A DNA stretch of 64,000 nt from Limanda limanda. Lineage: Eukaryota > Chordata > Actinopteri > Pleuronectiformes > Pleuronectidae. The stretch lies in assembly GCF_963576545.1 (NCBI RefSeq), contig NW_026870438.1, positions 682,001 to 746,000 of the forward strand, in the 5' to 3' direction. The notes beneath the pieces were generated by a model. It saw only the letters and a list, made by a program, of their open reading frames with translations. It was not told where the DNA came from and made no database searches. The position numbers and the translations under genes were made by a program. Of this stretch, positions 10,598 to 24,591 are shown in pieces. The first letter of the stretch is position 1. Each line of letters starts with the position of its first letter.

Positions 10598-11851
10598 GAT
10601 ATTCTTGAATAACTTTTTTTGTGAAGGTCGGAGAGACTTGGAAAGTGGTTGCATCTGGACTAATTTGGGTCCTGCGGATCGATTGGTACCATGCCCGAGC
10701 TTGTACGACCTTCGGAAGAGGTCGACCGACGAAATTCCCCCAAATCTGAGGAGATATTCTTGAATAACTTTTTTTGTGAAGGTCGGAGAGACTTGCAAGT
10801 AGGCTCTACCCCCACTAAATGGGGTAGCGCGCATCGATCGGTACCATCCTTGAGCTTCTCCGACTTTCGGAAGGGTTAGGGTTAGGGTTAGGGATGAAAG
10901 CACATAGGAGAAAGAGATATTCTTGAATAACTTTTTTTGTGAAGGTCGGAGAGACTTGCAAGTAGGCTCTACCCCCACTAAATGGGGTAACGCGCATCGA
11001 TCGGTACCATCCTTGAGCTTCTCCGACTTTCGGAAGGGTTAGGGTTAGGGTTAGGGATGAAAGCACATAGGAGAAAGAGATATTCTTGAATAACTTTTTT
11101 TGTGAAGGTCGGAGAGACTTGCAAGTAGGCTCTACCCCCACTAAATGGGGTAGCGCGCATCGATCGGTACCATCCTTGAGCTTCTCCGACTTTCGGAAGG
11201 GTTAGGGTTAGGGTTAGGGATGAAAGCACATAGGAGAAAGAGATATTCTTGAATAACTTTTTTTGTGAAGGTCGGAGAGACTTGCAAGTAGGCTCTACCC
11301 CCACTAAATGGGGTAGCGCGCATCGATCGGTACCATCCTTGAGCTTCTCCGACTTTCGGAAGGGTTAGGGTTAGGGTTAGGGATGAAAGCACATAGGAGA
11401 AAGAGATATTCTTGAATAACTTTTTTTGTGAAGGTCGGAGAGACTTGGAAAGTGGTTGCATCTGGACTAATTTGGGTCCTGCAGATCGATTGGTACCATC
11501 CCCGAGCTTGTACGACCTTCGGAAGAGGTCGACCGACGAAATTCCCCCAAATCTGAGGAGATATTCTTGAATAACTTTTTTTGTGAAGGTCGGAGAGACT
11601 TGCAAGTAGGCTCTACCCCCACTAAATGGGGTTGCGCGCATCGATCGGTACCATCTTTGAGCTTCTCCGACTTTCGGAAGGGTTAGGGTTAGGGTTAGGG
11701 ATGAAAGCACATAGGAGAAAGAGATATTCTTGAATAACTTTTTTTGTGAAGGTCGGAGAGACTTGCAAGTAGGCTTTACCCCCACTAAATGGGGTAGCGC
11801 ACATCGATCGGTACCATCCTTGAGCTTCTCCGACTTTCGGAAGGGTTAGGG

Positions 11852-11857
11852 TTAGTG
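11852..11857 (+). other. Mutated hexamer TTAGTG within an A tract
   Basis: The middle hexamer of the A unit starting at 11723 reads TTAGTG. This is the only point mutation I found inside a hexamer tract, and it interrupts one of the four G-tracts. Confidence 0.85.
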
Positions 11858-12203
11858 TTAGGGATGAAAGCACATAGGAGGAAGAGATATTCTTGAATAA
11901 CTTTTTTTGTGAAGGTCGGAGAGACTTGGAAAGTGGTTGCATCTGGACTAATTTGGGTCCTGCGGATCGATTGGTACCATCCCCGAGCTTGTACGACCTT
12001 CGAAAGAGGTCGACCGACGAAATTCCCCCAAATCTGAGGAGATATTCTTGAATAACTTTTTTTGTGAAGGTCGGAGAGACTTGCAAGTAGGCTCTACCCC
12101 CACTAAATGGGGTTGCGCGCATCGATCGGTACCATCCTTGAGCTTCTCCGACTTTCGGAAGGGTTAGGGTTAGGGTTAGGGATGAAAGCACATAGGAGAA
12201 AGA

Positions 12204-12365
12204 GATATTCTTGAATAACTTTTTTGTGAAGGTCGGAGAGACTTGCAAGTAGGCTCTACCCCCACTAAATGGGGTAGCGCGCATCGATCGGTACCATCCT
12301 TGAGCTTCTCCGACTTTCGGAAGGGTTAGGGTTAGGGTTAGGGATGAAAGCACATAGGAGAAAGA
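12204..12365. repeat. A unit with a T6 run (162 bp)
   Basis: The T7 run of the shared block is T6 at 12220-12225. It is one of only two units whose length departs from the expected classes by one base. It shifts the minus-strand frame and could be a real deletion or a homopolymer sequencing error. Confidence 0.85.
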
Positions 12366-15300
12366 GATATTCTTGAATAACTTTTTTTGTGAAGGTCGGA
12401 GAGACTTGCAAGTAGGCTCTACCCCCACTAAATGGGGTAGCGCGCATCGATCGGTACCATCCTTGAGCTTCTCCGACTTTCGGAAGGGTTAGGGTTAGGG
12501 TTAGGGATGAAAGCACATAGGAGAAAGAGATATTCTTGAATAACTTTTTTTGTGAAGGTCGGAGAGACTTGCAAGTAGGCTCTACCCCCACTAAATGGGG
12601 TAGCGCGCATCGATCGGTACCATCCTTGAGCTTCTCCGACTTTCGGAAGGGTTAGGGTTAGGGTTAGGGATGAAAGCACATAGGAGAAAGAGATATTCTT
12701 GAATAACTTTTTTTGTGAAGGTCGGAGAGACTTGCAAGTAGGCTCTACCCCCACTAAATGGGGTAGCGCGCATCGATCGGTACCATCCTTGAGCTTCTCC
12801 GACTTTCGGAAGGGTTAGGGTTAGGGTTAGGGATGAAAGCACATAGGAGAAAGAGATATTCTTGAATAACTTTTTTTGTGAAGGTCGGAGAGACTTGGAA
12901 AGTGGTTGCATCTGGACTAATTTGGGTCCTGCGGATCGATTGGTACCATCCCCGAGCTTGTACGACCTTCGGAAGAGGTCGACCGACGAAATTCCCCCAA
13001 ATCTGAGGAGATATTCTTGAATAACTTTTTTTTTGAAGGTCGGAGAGACTTGCAAGTAGGCTCTACTCCCACTAAATGGGGTAGCGCGCATCGATCGGTA
13101 CCATCCTTGAGCTTCTCCGACTTTCGGAAGGGTTAGGGTTAGGGTTAGGGATGAAAGCACATAGGAGAAAGAGATATTCTTGAATAACTTTTTTTGTGAA
13201 GGTCGGAGAGACTTGCAAGTAGGCTCTACCCCCACTAAATGGGGTAGCGCGCATCGATCGGTACCATCCTTGAGCTTCTCCGACTTTCGGAAGGGTTAGG
13301 GTTAGGGTTAGGGATGAAAGCACATAGGAGAAAGAGATATTCTTGAATAACTTTTTTTGTGAAGGTCGGAGAGACTTGAAAAGTGGTTGCATCTGGACTA
13401 ATTTGGGTCCTGCGGATCGATTGGTACCATCCCCGAGCTTGTACGACCTTCGGAAGAGGTCGACCGACGAAATTCCCCCAAATCTGAGGAGATATTCTTG
13501 AATAACTTTTTTTGTGAAGGTCGGAGAGACTTGCAAGTAGGCTCTACCCCCACTAAATGGGGTTGCGCGCATCGATCGGTACCATCCTTGAGCTTCTCCG
13601 ACTTTCGGAAGGGTTAGGGTTAGGGTTAGGGATGAAAGCACATAGGAGAAAGAGATATTCTTGAATAACTTTTTTTGTGAAGGTCGGAGAGACTTGCAAG
13701 TAGGCTCTACTCCCACTAAATGGGGTAGCGCGCATCGATCGGTACCATCTTTGAGCTTCTCCGACTTTCGGAAGGGTTAGGGTTAGGGTTAGGGATGAAA
13801 GCACATAGGAGAAAGAGATATTCTTGAATAACTTTTTTTGTGAAGGTCGGAGAGACTTGCAAGTAGGCTCTACCCCCACTAAATGGGGTAGCGCGCATCG
13901 ATCGGTACCATCCTTGAGCTTCTCCGACTTTCGGAAGGGTTAGGGTTAGGGTTAGGGATGAAAGCACATAGGAGAAAGAGATATTCTTGAATAACTTTTT
14001 TTGTGAAGGTCGGAGAGACTTGCAAGTAGGCTCTACCCCCACTAAATGGGGTAGCGCGCATCGATCGGTACCATCCTTGAGCTTCTCCGACTTTCGGAAG
14101 GGTTAGGGTTAGGGTTAGGGATGAAAGCACATAGGAGAAAGAGATATTCTTGAATAACTTTTTTTGTGAAGGTCGGAGAGACTTGGAAAGTGGTTGCATC
14201 TGGACTAATTTGGGTCCTGCGGATCGATTGGTACCATGCCCGAGCTTGTACGACCTTCGGAAGAGGTCGACCGACGAAATTCCCCCAAATCTGAGGAGAT
14301 ATTCTTGAATAACTTTTTTTGTGAAGGTCGGAGAGACTTGCAAGTAGGCTCTACCCCCACTAAATGGGGTAGCGCGCATCGATCGGTACCATCCTTGAGC
14401 TTCTCCGACTTTCGGAAGGGTTAGGGTTAGGGTTAGGGATGAAAGCACATAGGAGAAAGAGATATTCTTGAATAACTTTTTTTGTGAAGGTCGGAGAGAC
14501 TTGCAAGTAGGCTCTACCCCCACTAAATGGGGTAGCGCGCATCGATCGGTACCATCCTTGAGCTTCTCCGACTTTCGGAAGGGTTAGGGTTAGGGTTAGG
14601 GATGAAAGCACATAGGAGAAAGAGATATTCTTTAATAACTTTTTTTGTGAAGGTCGGAGAGACTTGCAAGTAGGCTCTACCCCCACTAAATGGGGTAGCG
14701 CGCATCGATCGGTACCATCCTTGAGCTTCTCCGACTTTCGGAAGGGTTAGGGTTAGGGTTAGGGATGAAAGCACATAGGAGAAAGAGATATTCTTGAATA
14801 ACTTTTTTTGTGAAGGTCGGAGAGACTTGCAAGTAGGCTCTACCCCCACTAAATGGGGTAGCGCGCATCGATCAGTACCATCCTTGAGCTTCTCCGACTT
14901 TTGGAAGGGTTAGGGTTAGGGTTAGGGATGAAAGCACATAGGAGAAAGAGATATTCTTGAATAACTTTTTTTGTGAAGGTCGGAGAGACTTGGAAAGTGG
15001 TTGCATCTGGACTAATTTGGGTCCTGCGGATCGATTGGTACCATCCCCGAGCTTGTACGACCTTCGGAAGAGGTCGACCGACGAAATTCCCCCAAATCTG
15101 AGGAGATATTCTTGAATAACTTTTTTTGTGAAGGTCGGAGAGACTTGCAAGTAGGCTCTACCCCCACTAAATGGGGTTGCGCGCATCGATCGGTACCATC
15201 CTTGAGCTTCTCCGACTTTCGGAAGGGTTAGGGTTAGGGTTAGGGATGAAAGCACATAGGAGAAAGAGATATTCTTGAATAACTTTTTTTGTGAAGGTCG

Positions 15301-17350
15301 GAGAGACTTGCAAGTAGGCTCTACCCCCACTAAATGGGGTAGCGCGCATCGATCGGTACCATCCTTGAGCTTCTCCGACTTTCGGAAGGGTTAGGGTTAG
15401 GGTTAGGGATGAAAGCACATAGGAGAAAGAGATATTCTTGAATAACTTTTTTTGTGAAGGTCGGAGAGACTTGCAAGTAGGCTCTACCCCCACTAAATGG
15501 GGTAGCGCGCATCGATCGGTACCATCCTTGAGCTTCTCCGACTTTCGGAAGGGTTAGGGTTAGGGATGAAAGCACATAGGAGAAAGAGATATTCTTGAAT
15601 AACTTTTTTTGTGAAGGTCGGAGAGACTTGCAAGTAGGCTCTACCCCCACTAAATGGGGTAGCGCGCATCGATCGGTACCATCCTTGAGCTTCTCCGACT
15701 TTCGGAAGGGTTAGGGTTAGGGTTAGGGATGAAAGCACATAGGAGAAAGAGATATTCTTGAATAACTTTTTTTGTGAAGGTCGGAGAGACTTGCAAGTAG
15801 GCTCTACCCCCACTAAATGGGGTAGCGCGCATCGATCGGTACCATCCTTGAGCTTCTCCGACTTTCGGAAGGGTTAGGGTTAGGGATGAAAGCACATAGG
15901 AGAAAGAGATATTCTTGAATAACTTTTTTTGTGAAGGTCGGAGAGACTTGGAAAGTGGTTGCATCTGGACTAATTTGGGTCCTGCGGATCGATTGGTACC
16001 ATCCCCGAGCTTGTACGACCTTCGGAAGAGGTCGACCGACGAAATTCCCCCAAATCTGAGGAGATATTCTTGAATAACTTTTTTTGTGAAGGTCGGAGAG
16101 ACTTGCAAGTAGGCTCTACCCCCACTAAATGGGGTAGCGCGCATCGATCGGTACCATCCTTGAGCTTCTCCGACTTTCGGAAGGGTTAGGGTTAGGGTTA
16201 GGGATGAAAGCACATAGGAGGAAGAGATATTCTTGAATAACTTTTTTTGTGAAGGTCGGAGAGACTTGGAAAGTGGTTGCATCTGGACTAATTTGGGTCC
16301 TGCAGATCGATTGGTACCATCCCCGAGCTTGTACGACCTTCGAAAGAGGTCGACCGACGAAATTCCCCCAAATCTGAGGAGATATTCTTGAATAACTTTT
16401 TTTGTGAAGGTCGGAGAGACTTGCAAGTAGGCTCTACCCCCACTAAATGGGGTTGCGCGCATCGATCGGTACCATCCTTGAGCTTCTCCGACTTTCGGAA
16501 GGGTTAGGGTTAGGGTTAGGGATGAAAGCACATAGGAGAAAGAGATATTCTTGAATAACTTTTTTTGTGAAGGTCGGAGAGACTTGCAAGTAGGCTCTAC
16601 CCCCACTAAATGGGGTAGCGCGCATCGATCGGTACCATCTTTGAGCTTCTCCGACTTTCGGAAGGGTTAGGGTTAGGGTTAGGGATGAAAGCACATAGGA
16701 GAAAGAGATATTCTTGAATAACTTTTTTTGTGAAGGTCGGAGAGACTTGCAAGTAGGCTCTACCCCCACTAAATGGGGTAGCGCGCATCGATCAGTACCA
16801 TCCTTGAGCTTCTCCGACTTTCGGAAGGGTTAGGGTTAGGGTTAGGGATGAAAGCACATAGGAGAAAGAGATATTCTTGAATAACTTTTTTTGTGAAGGT
16901 CGGAGAGACTTGCAAGTAGGCTCTACCCCCACTAAATGGGGTAGCGCGCATCGATCGGTACCATCCTTGAGCTTCTCCGACTTTCGGAAGGGTTAGGGTT
17001 AGGGTTAGGGATGAAAGCACATAGGAGAAAGAGATATTCTTGAATAACTTTTTTTGTGAAGGTCGGAGAGACTTGCAAGTAGGCTCTACCCCCACTAAAT
17101 GGGGTAGCGCGCATCGATCGGTACCATCCTTGAGCTTCTCCGACTTTCGGAAGGGTTAGGGTTAGGGTTAGGGATGAAAGCACATAGGAGAAAGAGATAT
17201 TCTTGAATAACTTTTTTTGTGAAGGTCGGAGAGACTTGGAAAGTGGTTGCATCTGGACTAATTTGGGTCCTGCGGATCGATTGGTACCATGCCCGAGCTT
17301 GTACGACCTTCGGAAGAGGTCGACCGACGAAATTCCCCCAAATCTGAGGA

Positions 17351-20300
17351 GATATTCTTGAATAACTTTTTTTGTGAAGGTCGGAGAGACTTGCAAGTAG
17401 GCTCTACCCCCACTAAATGGGGTAGCGCGCATCGATCGGTACCATCCTTGAGCTTCTCCGACTTTCGGAAGGGTTAGGGTTAGGGTTAGGGATGAAAGCA
17501 CATAGGAGAAAGAGATATTCTTGAATAACTTTTTTTGTGAAGGTCGGAGAGACTTGCAAGTAGGCTCTACCCCCACTAAATGGGGTAGCGCGCATCGATC
17601 GGTACCATCCTTGAGCTTCTCCGACTTTCGGAAGGGTTAGGGTTAGGGTTAGGGATGAAAGCACATAGGAGAAAGAGATATTCTTGAATAACTTTTTTTG
17701 TGAAGGTCGGAGAGACTTGGAAAGTGGTTGCATCTGGACTAATTTGGGTCCTGCGGATCGATTGGTACCATCCCCGAGCTTGTACGACCTTCGGAAGAGG
17801 TCGACCGACGAAATTCCCCCAAATCTGAGGAGATATTCTTGAATAACTTTTTTTGTGAAGGTCGGAGAGACTTGCAAGTAGGCTCTACCCCCACTAAATG
17901 GGGTAGCGCGCATCGATCGGTACCATCCTTGAGCTTCTCCGACTTTCGGAAGGGTTAGGGTTAGGGTTAGGGATGAAAGCACATAGGAGGAAGAGATATT
18001 CTTGAATAACTTTTTTTGTGAAGGTCGGAGAGACTTGGAAAGTGGTTGCATCTGGACTAATTTGGGTCCTGCAGATCGATTGGTACCATCCCCGAGCTTG
18101 TACGACCTTCGAAAGAGGTCGACCGACGAAATTCCCCCAAATCTGAGGAGATATTCTTGAATAACTTTTTTTGTGAAGGTCGGAGAGACTTGCAAGTAGG
18201 CTCTACCCCCACTAAATGGGGTTGCGCGCATCGATCGGTACCATCCTTGAGCTTCTCCGACTTTCGGAAGGGTTAGGGTTAGGGTTAGGGATGAAAGCAC
18301 ATAGGAGAAAGAGATATTCTTGAATAACTTTTTTTGTGAAGGTCGGAGAGACTTGCAAGTAGGCTCTACCCCCACTAAATGGGGTAGCGCGCATCGATCG
18401 GTACCATCTTTGAGCTTCTCCGACTTTCGGAAGGGTTAGGGTTAGGGTTAGGGATGAAAGCACATAGGAGAAAGAGATATTCTTGAATAACTTTTTTTGT
18501 GAAGGTCGGAGAGACTTGCAAGTAGGCTCTACCCCCACTAAATGGGGTAGCGCGCATCGATCAGTACCATCCTTGAGCTTCTCCGACTTTCGGAAGGGTT
18601 AGGGTTAGGGTTAGGGATGAAAGCACATAGGAGAAAGAGATATTCTTGAATAACTTTTTTTGTGAAGGTCGGAGAGACTTGGAAAGTGGTTGCATCTGGA
18701 CTAATTTGGGTCCTGCGGATCGATTGGTACCATCCCCGAGCTTGTACGACCTTCGGAAGAGGTCGACCGACGAAATTCCCCCAAATCTGAGGAGATATTC
18801 TTGAATAACTTTTTTTGTGAAGGTCGGAGAGACTTGCAAGTAGGCTCTACCCCCACTAAATGGGGTAGCGCGCATCGATCGGTACCATCCTTGAGCTTCT
18901 CCGACTTTCGGAAGGGTTAGGGTTAGGGTTAGGGATGAAAGCACATAGGAGAAAGAGATATTCTTGAATAACTTTTTTTGTGAAGGTCGGAGAGACTTGC
19001 AAGTAGGCTTTACCCCCACTAAATGGGGAAGCGCGCATCGATCGGTACCATCCTTGAGCTTCTCCGACTTTCGGAAGGGTTAGGGTTAGGGTTAGGGATG
19101 AAAGCACATAGGAGGAAGAGATATTCTTGAATAACTTTTTTTGTGAAGGTCGGAGAGACTTGGAAAGTGGTTGCATCTGGACTAATTTGGGTCCTGCGGA
19201 TCGATTGGTACCATCCCCGAGCTTGTACGACCTTCGAAAGAGGTCGACCGACGAAATTCCCCCAAATCTGAGGAGATATTCTTGAATAACTTTTTTTGTG
19301 AAGGTCGGAGAGACTTGCAAGTAGGCTCTACCCCCACTAAATGGGGTTGCGCGCATCGATCGGTACCATCCTTGAGCTTCTCCGACTTTCGGAAGGGTTA
19401 GGGTTAGGGTTAGGGATGAAAGCACATAGGAGAAAGAGATATTCTTGAATAACTTTTTTTGTGAAGGTCGGAGAGACTTGCAAGTAGGCTCTACCCCCAC
19501 TAAATGGGGTAGCGCGCATCGATCGGTACCATCCTTGAGCTTCTCCGACTTTCGGAAGGGTTAGGGTTAGGGTTAGGGATGAAAGCACATAGGAGAAAGA
19601 GATATTCTTGAATAACTTTTTTTGTGAAGGTCGGAGAGACTTGCAAGTAGGCTCTACTCCCACTAAATGGGGTAGCGCGCATCGATCGGTACCATCTTTG
19701 AGCTTCTCCGACTTTCGGAAGGGTTAGGGTTAGGGTTAGGGATGAAAGCACATAGGAGAAAGAGATATTCTTGAATAACTTTTTTTGTGAAGGTCGGAGA
19801 GACTTGCAAGTAGGCTCTACCCCCACTAAATGGGGTAGCGCGCATCGATCGGTACCATCCTTGAGCTTCTCCGACTTTCGGAAGGGTTAGGGTTAGGGTT
19901 AGGGATGAAAGCACATAGGAGAAAGAGATATTCTTGAATAACTTTTTTTGTGAAGGTCGGAGAGACTTGCAAGTAGGCTCTACCCCCACTAAATGGGGTA
20001 GCGCGCATCGATCGGTACCATCCTTGAGCTTCTCCGACTTTCGGAAGGGTTAGGGTTAGGGTTAGGGATGAAAGCACATAGGAGAAAGAGATATTCTTGA
20101 ATAACTTTTTTTGTGAAGGTCGGAGAGACTTGGAAAGTGGTTGCATCTGGACTAATTTGGGTCCTGCGGATCGATTGGTACCATGCCCGAGCTTGTACGA
20201 CCTTCGGAAGAGGTCGACCGACGAAATTCCCCCAAATCTGAGGAGATATTCTTGAATAACTTTTTTTGTGAAGGTCGGAGAGACTTGCAAGTAGGCTCTA

Positions 20301-20570
20301 CCCCCACTAAATGGGGTTGCGCGCATCGATCGGTACCATCCTTGAGCTTCTCCGACTTTCGGAAGGGTTAGGGTTAGGGTTAGGGATGAAAGCACATAGG
20401 AGAAAGAGATATTCTTGAATAACTTTTTTTGTGAAGGTCGGAGAGACTTGCAAGTAGGCTCTACCCCCACTAAATGGGGTAGCGCGCATCGATCGGTACC
20501 ATCCTTGAGCTTCTCCGACTTTCGGAAGGGTTAGGGTTAGGGTTAGGGATGAAAGCACATAGGAGAAAGA
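17351..20570. repeat. Higher-order repeat H, copy 1
   Basis: Matches copy 2 at an offset of 4027 bp, falling to 4021 bp after a hexamer-number difference. Diagnostic shared variants include ATCAGTACC near 18561, CATAGGAGGAAG units, and an A unit starting at 18957 that combines GCTTTACCCC with GGGGAAG. Confidence 0.85.
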
Positions 20571-21377
20571 GATATTCTTTAATAACTTTTTTTGTGAAGG
20601 TCGGAGAGACTTGCAAGTAGGCTCTACCCCCACTAAATGGGGTAGCGCGCATCGATCGGTACCATCCTTGAGCTTCTCCGACTTTCGGAAGGGTTAGGGT
20701 TAGGGTTAGGGATGAAAGCACATAGGAGAAAGAGATATTCTTGAATAACTTTTTTTGTGAAGGTCGGAGAGACTTGCAAGTAGGCTCTACCCCCACTAAA
20801 TGGGGTAGCGCGCATCGATCAGTACCATCCTTGAGCTTCTCCGACTTTCGGAAGGGTTAGGGTTAGGGTTAGGGATGAAAGCACATAGGAGAAAGAGATA
20901 TTCTTGAATAACTTTTTTTGTGAAGGTCGGAGAGACTTGGAAAGTGGTTGCATCTGGACTAATTTGGGTCCTGCGGATCGATTGGTACCATCCCCGAGCT
21001 TGTACGACCTTCGGAAGAGGTCGACCGACGAAATTCCCCCAAATCTGAGGAGATATTCTTGAATAACTTTTTTTGTGAAGGTCGGAGAGACTTGCAAGTA
21101 GGCTCTACCCCCACTAAATGGGGTTGCGCGCATCGATCGGTACCATCCTTGAGCTTCTCCGACTTTCGGAAGGGTTAGGGTTAGGGTTAGGGATGAAAGC
21201 ACATAGGAGAAAGAGATATTCTTGAATAACTTTTTTTGTGAAGGTCGGAGAGACTTGCAAGTAGGCTCTACCCCCACTAAATGGGGTAGCGCGCATCGAT
21301 CGGTACCATCCTTGAGCTTCTCCGACTTTCGGAAGGGTTAGGGTTAGGGTTAGGGATGAAAGCACATAGGAGAAAGA

Positions 21378-24300
21378 GATATTCTTGAATAACTTTTTTT
21401 GTGAAGGTCGGAGAGACTTGCAAGTAGGCTCTACCCCCACTAAATGGGGTAGCGCGCATCGATCGGTACCATCCTTGAGCTTCTCCGACTTTCGGAAGGG
21501 TTAGGGTTAGGGTTAGGGATGAAAGCACATAGGAGAAAGAGATATTCTTGAATAACTTTTTTTGTGAAGGTCGGAGAGACTTGCAAGTAGGCTCTACCCC
21601 CACTAAATGGGGTAGCGCGCATCGATCGGTACCATCCTTGAGCTTCTCCGACTTTCGGAAGGGTTAGGGTTAGGGTTAGGGATGAAAGCACATAGGAGAA
21701 AGAGATATTCTTGAATAACTTTTTTTGTGAAGGTCGGAGAGACTTGGAAAGTGGTTGCATCTGGACTAATTTGGGTCCTGCGGATCGATTGGTACCATCC
21801 CCGAGCTTGTACGACCTTCGGAAGAGGTCGACCGACGAAATTCCCCCAAATCTGAGGAGATATTCTTGAATAACTTTTTTTGTGAAGGTCGGAGAGACTT
21901 GCAAGTAGGCTCTACCCCCACTAAATGGGGTAGCGCGCATCGATCGGTACCATCCTTGAGCTTCTCCGACTTTCGGAAGGGTTAGGGTTAGGGTTAGGGA
22001 TGAAAGCACATAGGAGGAAGAGATATTCTTGAATAACTTTTTTTGTGAAGGTCGGAGAGACTTGGAAAGTGGTTGCATCTGGACTAATTTGGGTCCTGCA
22101 GATCGATTGGTACCATCCCCGAGCTTGTACGACCTTCGAAAGAGGTCGACCGACGAAATTCCCCCAAATCTGAGGAGATATTCTTGAATAACTTTTTTTG
22201 TGAAGGTCGGAGAGACTTGCAAGTAGGCTCTACCCCCACTAAATGGGGTTGCGCGCATCGATCGGTACCATCCTTGAGCTTCTCCGACTTTCGGAAGGGT
22301 TAGGGTTAGGGTTAGGGATGAAAGCACATAGGAGAAAGAGATATTCTTGAATAACTTTTTTTGTGAAGGTCGGAGAGACTTGCAAGTAGGCTCTACCCCC
22401 ACTAAATGGGGTAGCGCGCATCGATCGGTACCATCCTTGAGCTTCTCCGACTTTCGGAAGGGTTAGGGTTAGGGTTAGGGATGAAAGCACATAGGAGAAA
22501 GAGATATTCTTGAATAACTTTTTTTGTGAAGGTCGGAGAGACTTGCAAGTAGGCTCTACCCCCACTAAATGGGGTAGCGCGCATCGATCAGTACCATCCT
22601 TGAGCTTCTCCGACTTTCGGAAGGGTTAGGGTTAGGGTTAGGGATGAAAGCACATAGGAGAAAGAGATATTCTTGAATAACTTTTTTTGTGAAGGTCGGA
22701 GAGACTTGGAAAGTGGTTGCATCTGGACTAATTTGGGTCCTGCGGATCGATTGGTACCATCCCCGAGCTTGTACGACCTTCGGAAGAGGTCGACCGACGA
22801 AATTCCCCCAAATCTGAGGAGATATTCTTGAATAACTTTTTTTGTGAAGGTCGGAGAGACTTGCAAGTAGGCTCTACCCCCACTAAATGGGGTTGCGCGC
22901 ATCGATCGGTACCATCCTTGAGCTTCTCCGACTTTCGGAAGGGTTAGGGTTAGGGTTAGGGATGAAAGCACATAGGAGAAAGAGATATTCTTGAATAACT
23001 TTTTTTGTGAAGGTCGGAGAGACTTGCAAGTAGGCTTTACCCCCACTAAATGGGGAAGCGCGCATCGATCGGTACCATCCTTGAGCTTCTCCGACTTTCG
23101 GAAGGGTTAGGGTTAGGGTTAGGGATGAAAGCACATAGGAGGAAGAGATATTCTTGAATAACTTTTTTTGTGAAGGTCGGAGAGACTTGGAAAGTGGTTG
23201 CATCTGGACTAATTTGGGTCCTGCGGATCGATTGGTACCATCCCCGAGCTTGTACGACCTTCGAAAGAGGTCGACCGACGAAATTCCCCCAAATCTGAGG
23301 AGATATTCTTGAATAACTTTTTTTGTGAAGGTCGGAGAGACTTGCAAGTAGGCTCTACCCCCACTAAATGGGGTTGCGCGCATCGATCGGTACCATCCTT
23401 GAGCTTCTCCGACTTTCGGAAGGGTTAGGGTTAGGGATGAAAGCACATAGGAGAAAGAGATATTCTTGAATAACTTTTTTTGTGAAGGTCGGAGAGACTT
23501 GCAAGTAGGCTCTACCCCCACTAAATGGGGTAGCGCGCATCGATCGGTACCATCCTTGAGCTTCTCCGACTTTCGGAAGGGTTAGGGTTAGGGTTAGGGA
23601 TGAAAGCACATAGGAGAAAGAGATATTCTTGAATAACTTTTTTTGTGAAGGTCGGAGAGACTTGCAAGTAGGCTCTACCCCCACTAAATGGGGTAGCGCG
23701 CATCGATCAGTACCATCCTTGAGCTTCTCCGACTTTCGGAAGGGTTAGGGTTAGGGTTAGGGATGAAAGCACATAGGAGAAAGAGATATTCTTGAATAAC
23801 TTTTTTTGTGAAGGTCGGAGAGACTTGCAAGTAGGCTCTACCCCCACTAAATGGGGTAGCGCGCATCGATCGGTACCATCCTTGAGCTTCTCCGACTTTC
23901 GGAAGGGTTAGGGTTAGGGTTAGGGATGAAAGCACATAGGAGAAAGAGATATTCTTGAATAACTTTTTTTGTGAAGGTCGGAGAGACTTGCAAGTAGGCT
24001 CTACCCCCACTAAATGGGGTAGCGCGCATCGATCGGTACCATCCTTGAGCTTCTCCGACTTTCGGAAGGGTTAGGGTTAGGGTTAGGGATGAAAGCACAT
24101 AGGAGAAAGAGATATTCTTGAATAACTTTTTTTGTGAAGGTCGGAGAGACTTGGAAAGTGGTTGCATCTGGAATAATTTGGGTCCTGCGGATCGATTGGT
24201 ACCATCCCCGAGCTTGTACGACCTTCGGAAGAGGTCGACCGACGAAATTCCCCCAAATCTGAGGAGATATTCTTGAATAACTTTTTTTTTGAAGGTCGGA

Positions 24301-24591
24301 GAGACTTGCAAGTAGGCTCTACCCCCACTAAATGGGGTAGCGCGCATCGATCGGTACCATCCTTGAGCTTCTCCGACTTTCGGAAGGGTTAGGGTTAGGG
24401 TTAGGGATGAAAGCACATAGGAGAAAGAGATATTCTTGAATAACTTTTTTTGTGAAGGTCGGAGAGACTTGCAAGTAGGCTCTACCCCCACTAAATGGGG
24501 TAGCGCGCATCGATCGGTACCATCCTTGAGCTTCTCCGACTTTCGGAAGGGTTAGGGTTAGGGTTAGGGATGAAAGCACATAGGAGAAAGA
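21378..24591. repeat. Higher-order repeat H, copy 2
   Basis: Matches copy 1 (offset 4027-4021 bp) and copy 3 (offset 4164 bp). The diagnostic GCTTTACCCC/GGGGAAG unit starts at 22984 and the ATCAGTACC variant is near 22588. It also shares with copy 3 a GGAATAATTTG variant in the B at 24111 and a TTTTTTTTTGAAGG variant in the next A; these are absent from copy 1. Confidence 0.86.

Larger units (their letters stand above)
2085..11559. repeat. Array segment 2: A4B pentamer higher-order repeat
   Basis: A-run lengths are 4,4,4,4,4,4,8,4,4,4,4. B units start at 2731, 3538, 4339, 5140, 5941, 6736, 8195, 8996, 9797, 10598 and 11405. The period is 807 bp, or 801 or less when short A units are present. 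Pairs of pentamers also repeat at 1602 bp: a linked variant set (AGACATATTC at the B start, GACCAACG, and GGTTGGAG in the following A) appears at the B units starting at 3538, 5140 and 8195. The A8 run is explained under the duplication entries. Confidence 0.92.
11560..15104. repeat. Array segment 3: mixed run lengths 2,5,2,4,4
   Basis: B units start at 11886, 12855, 13336, 14143 and 14950. The part from about 13.65 kb onward matches about 19.6-21.4 kb at an offset of 5947 bp, supported by a shared TTCTTTAATAAC variant (near 14630 and 20577) and ATCAGTACC variants in the A units at 14787 and 20734. Confidence 0.88.
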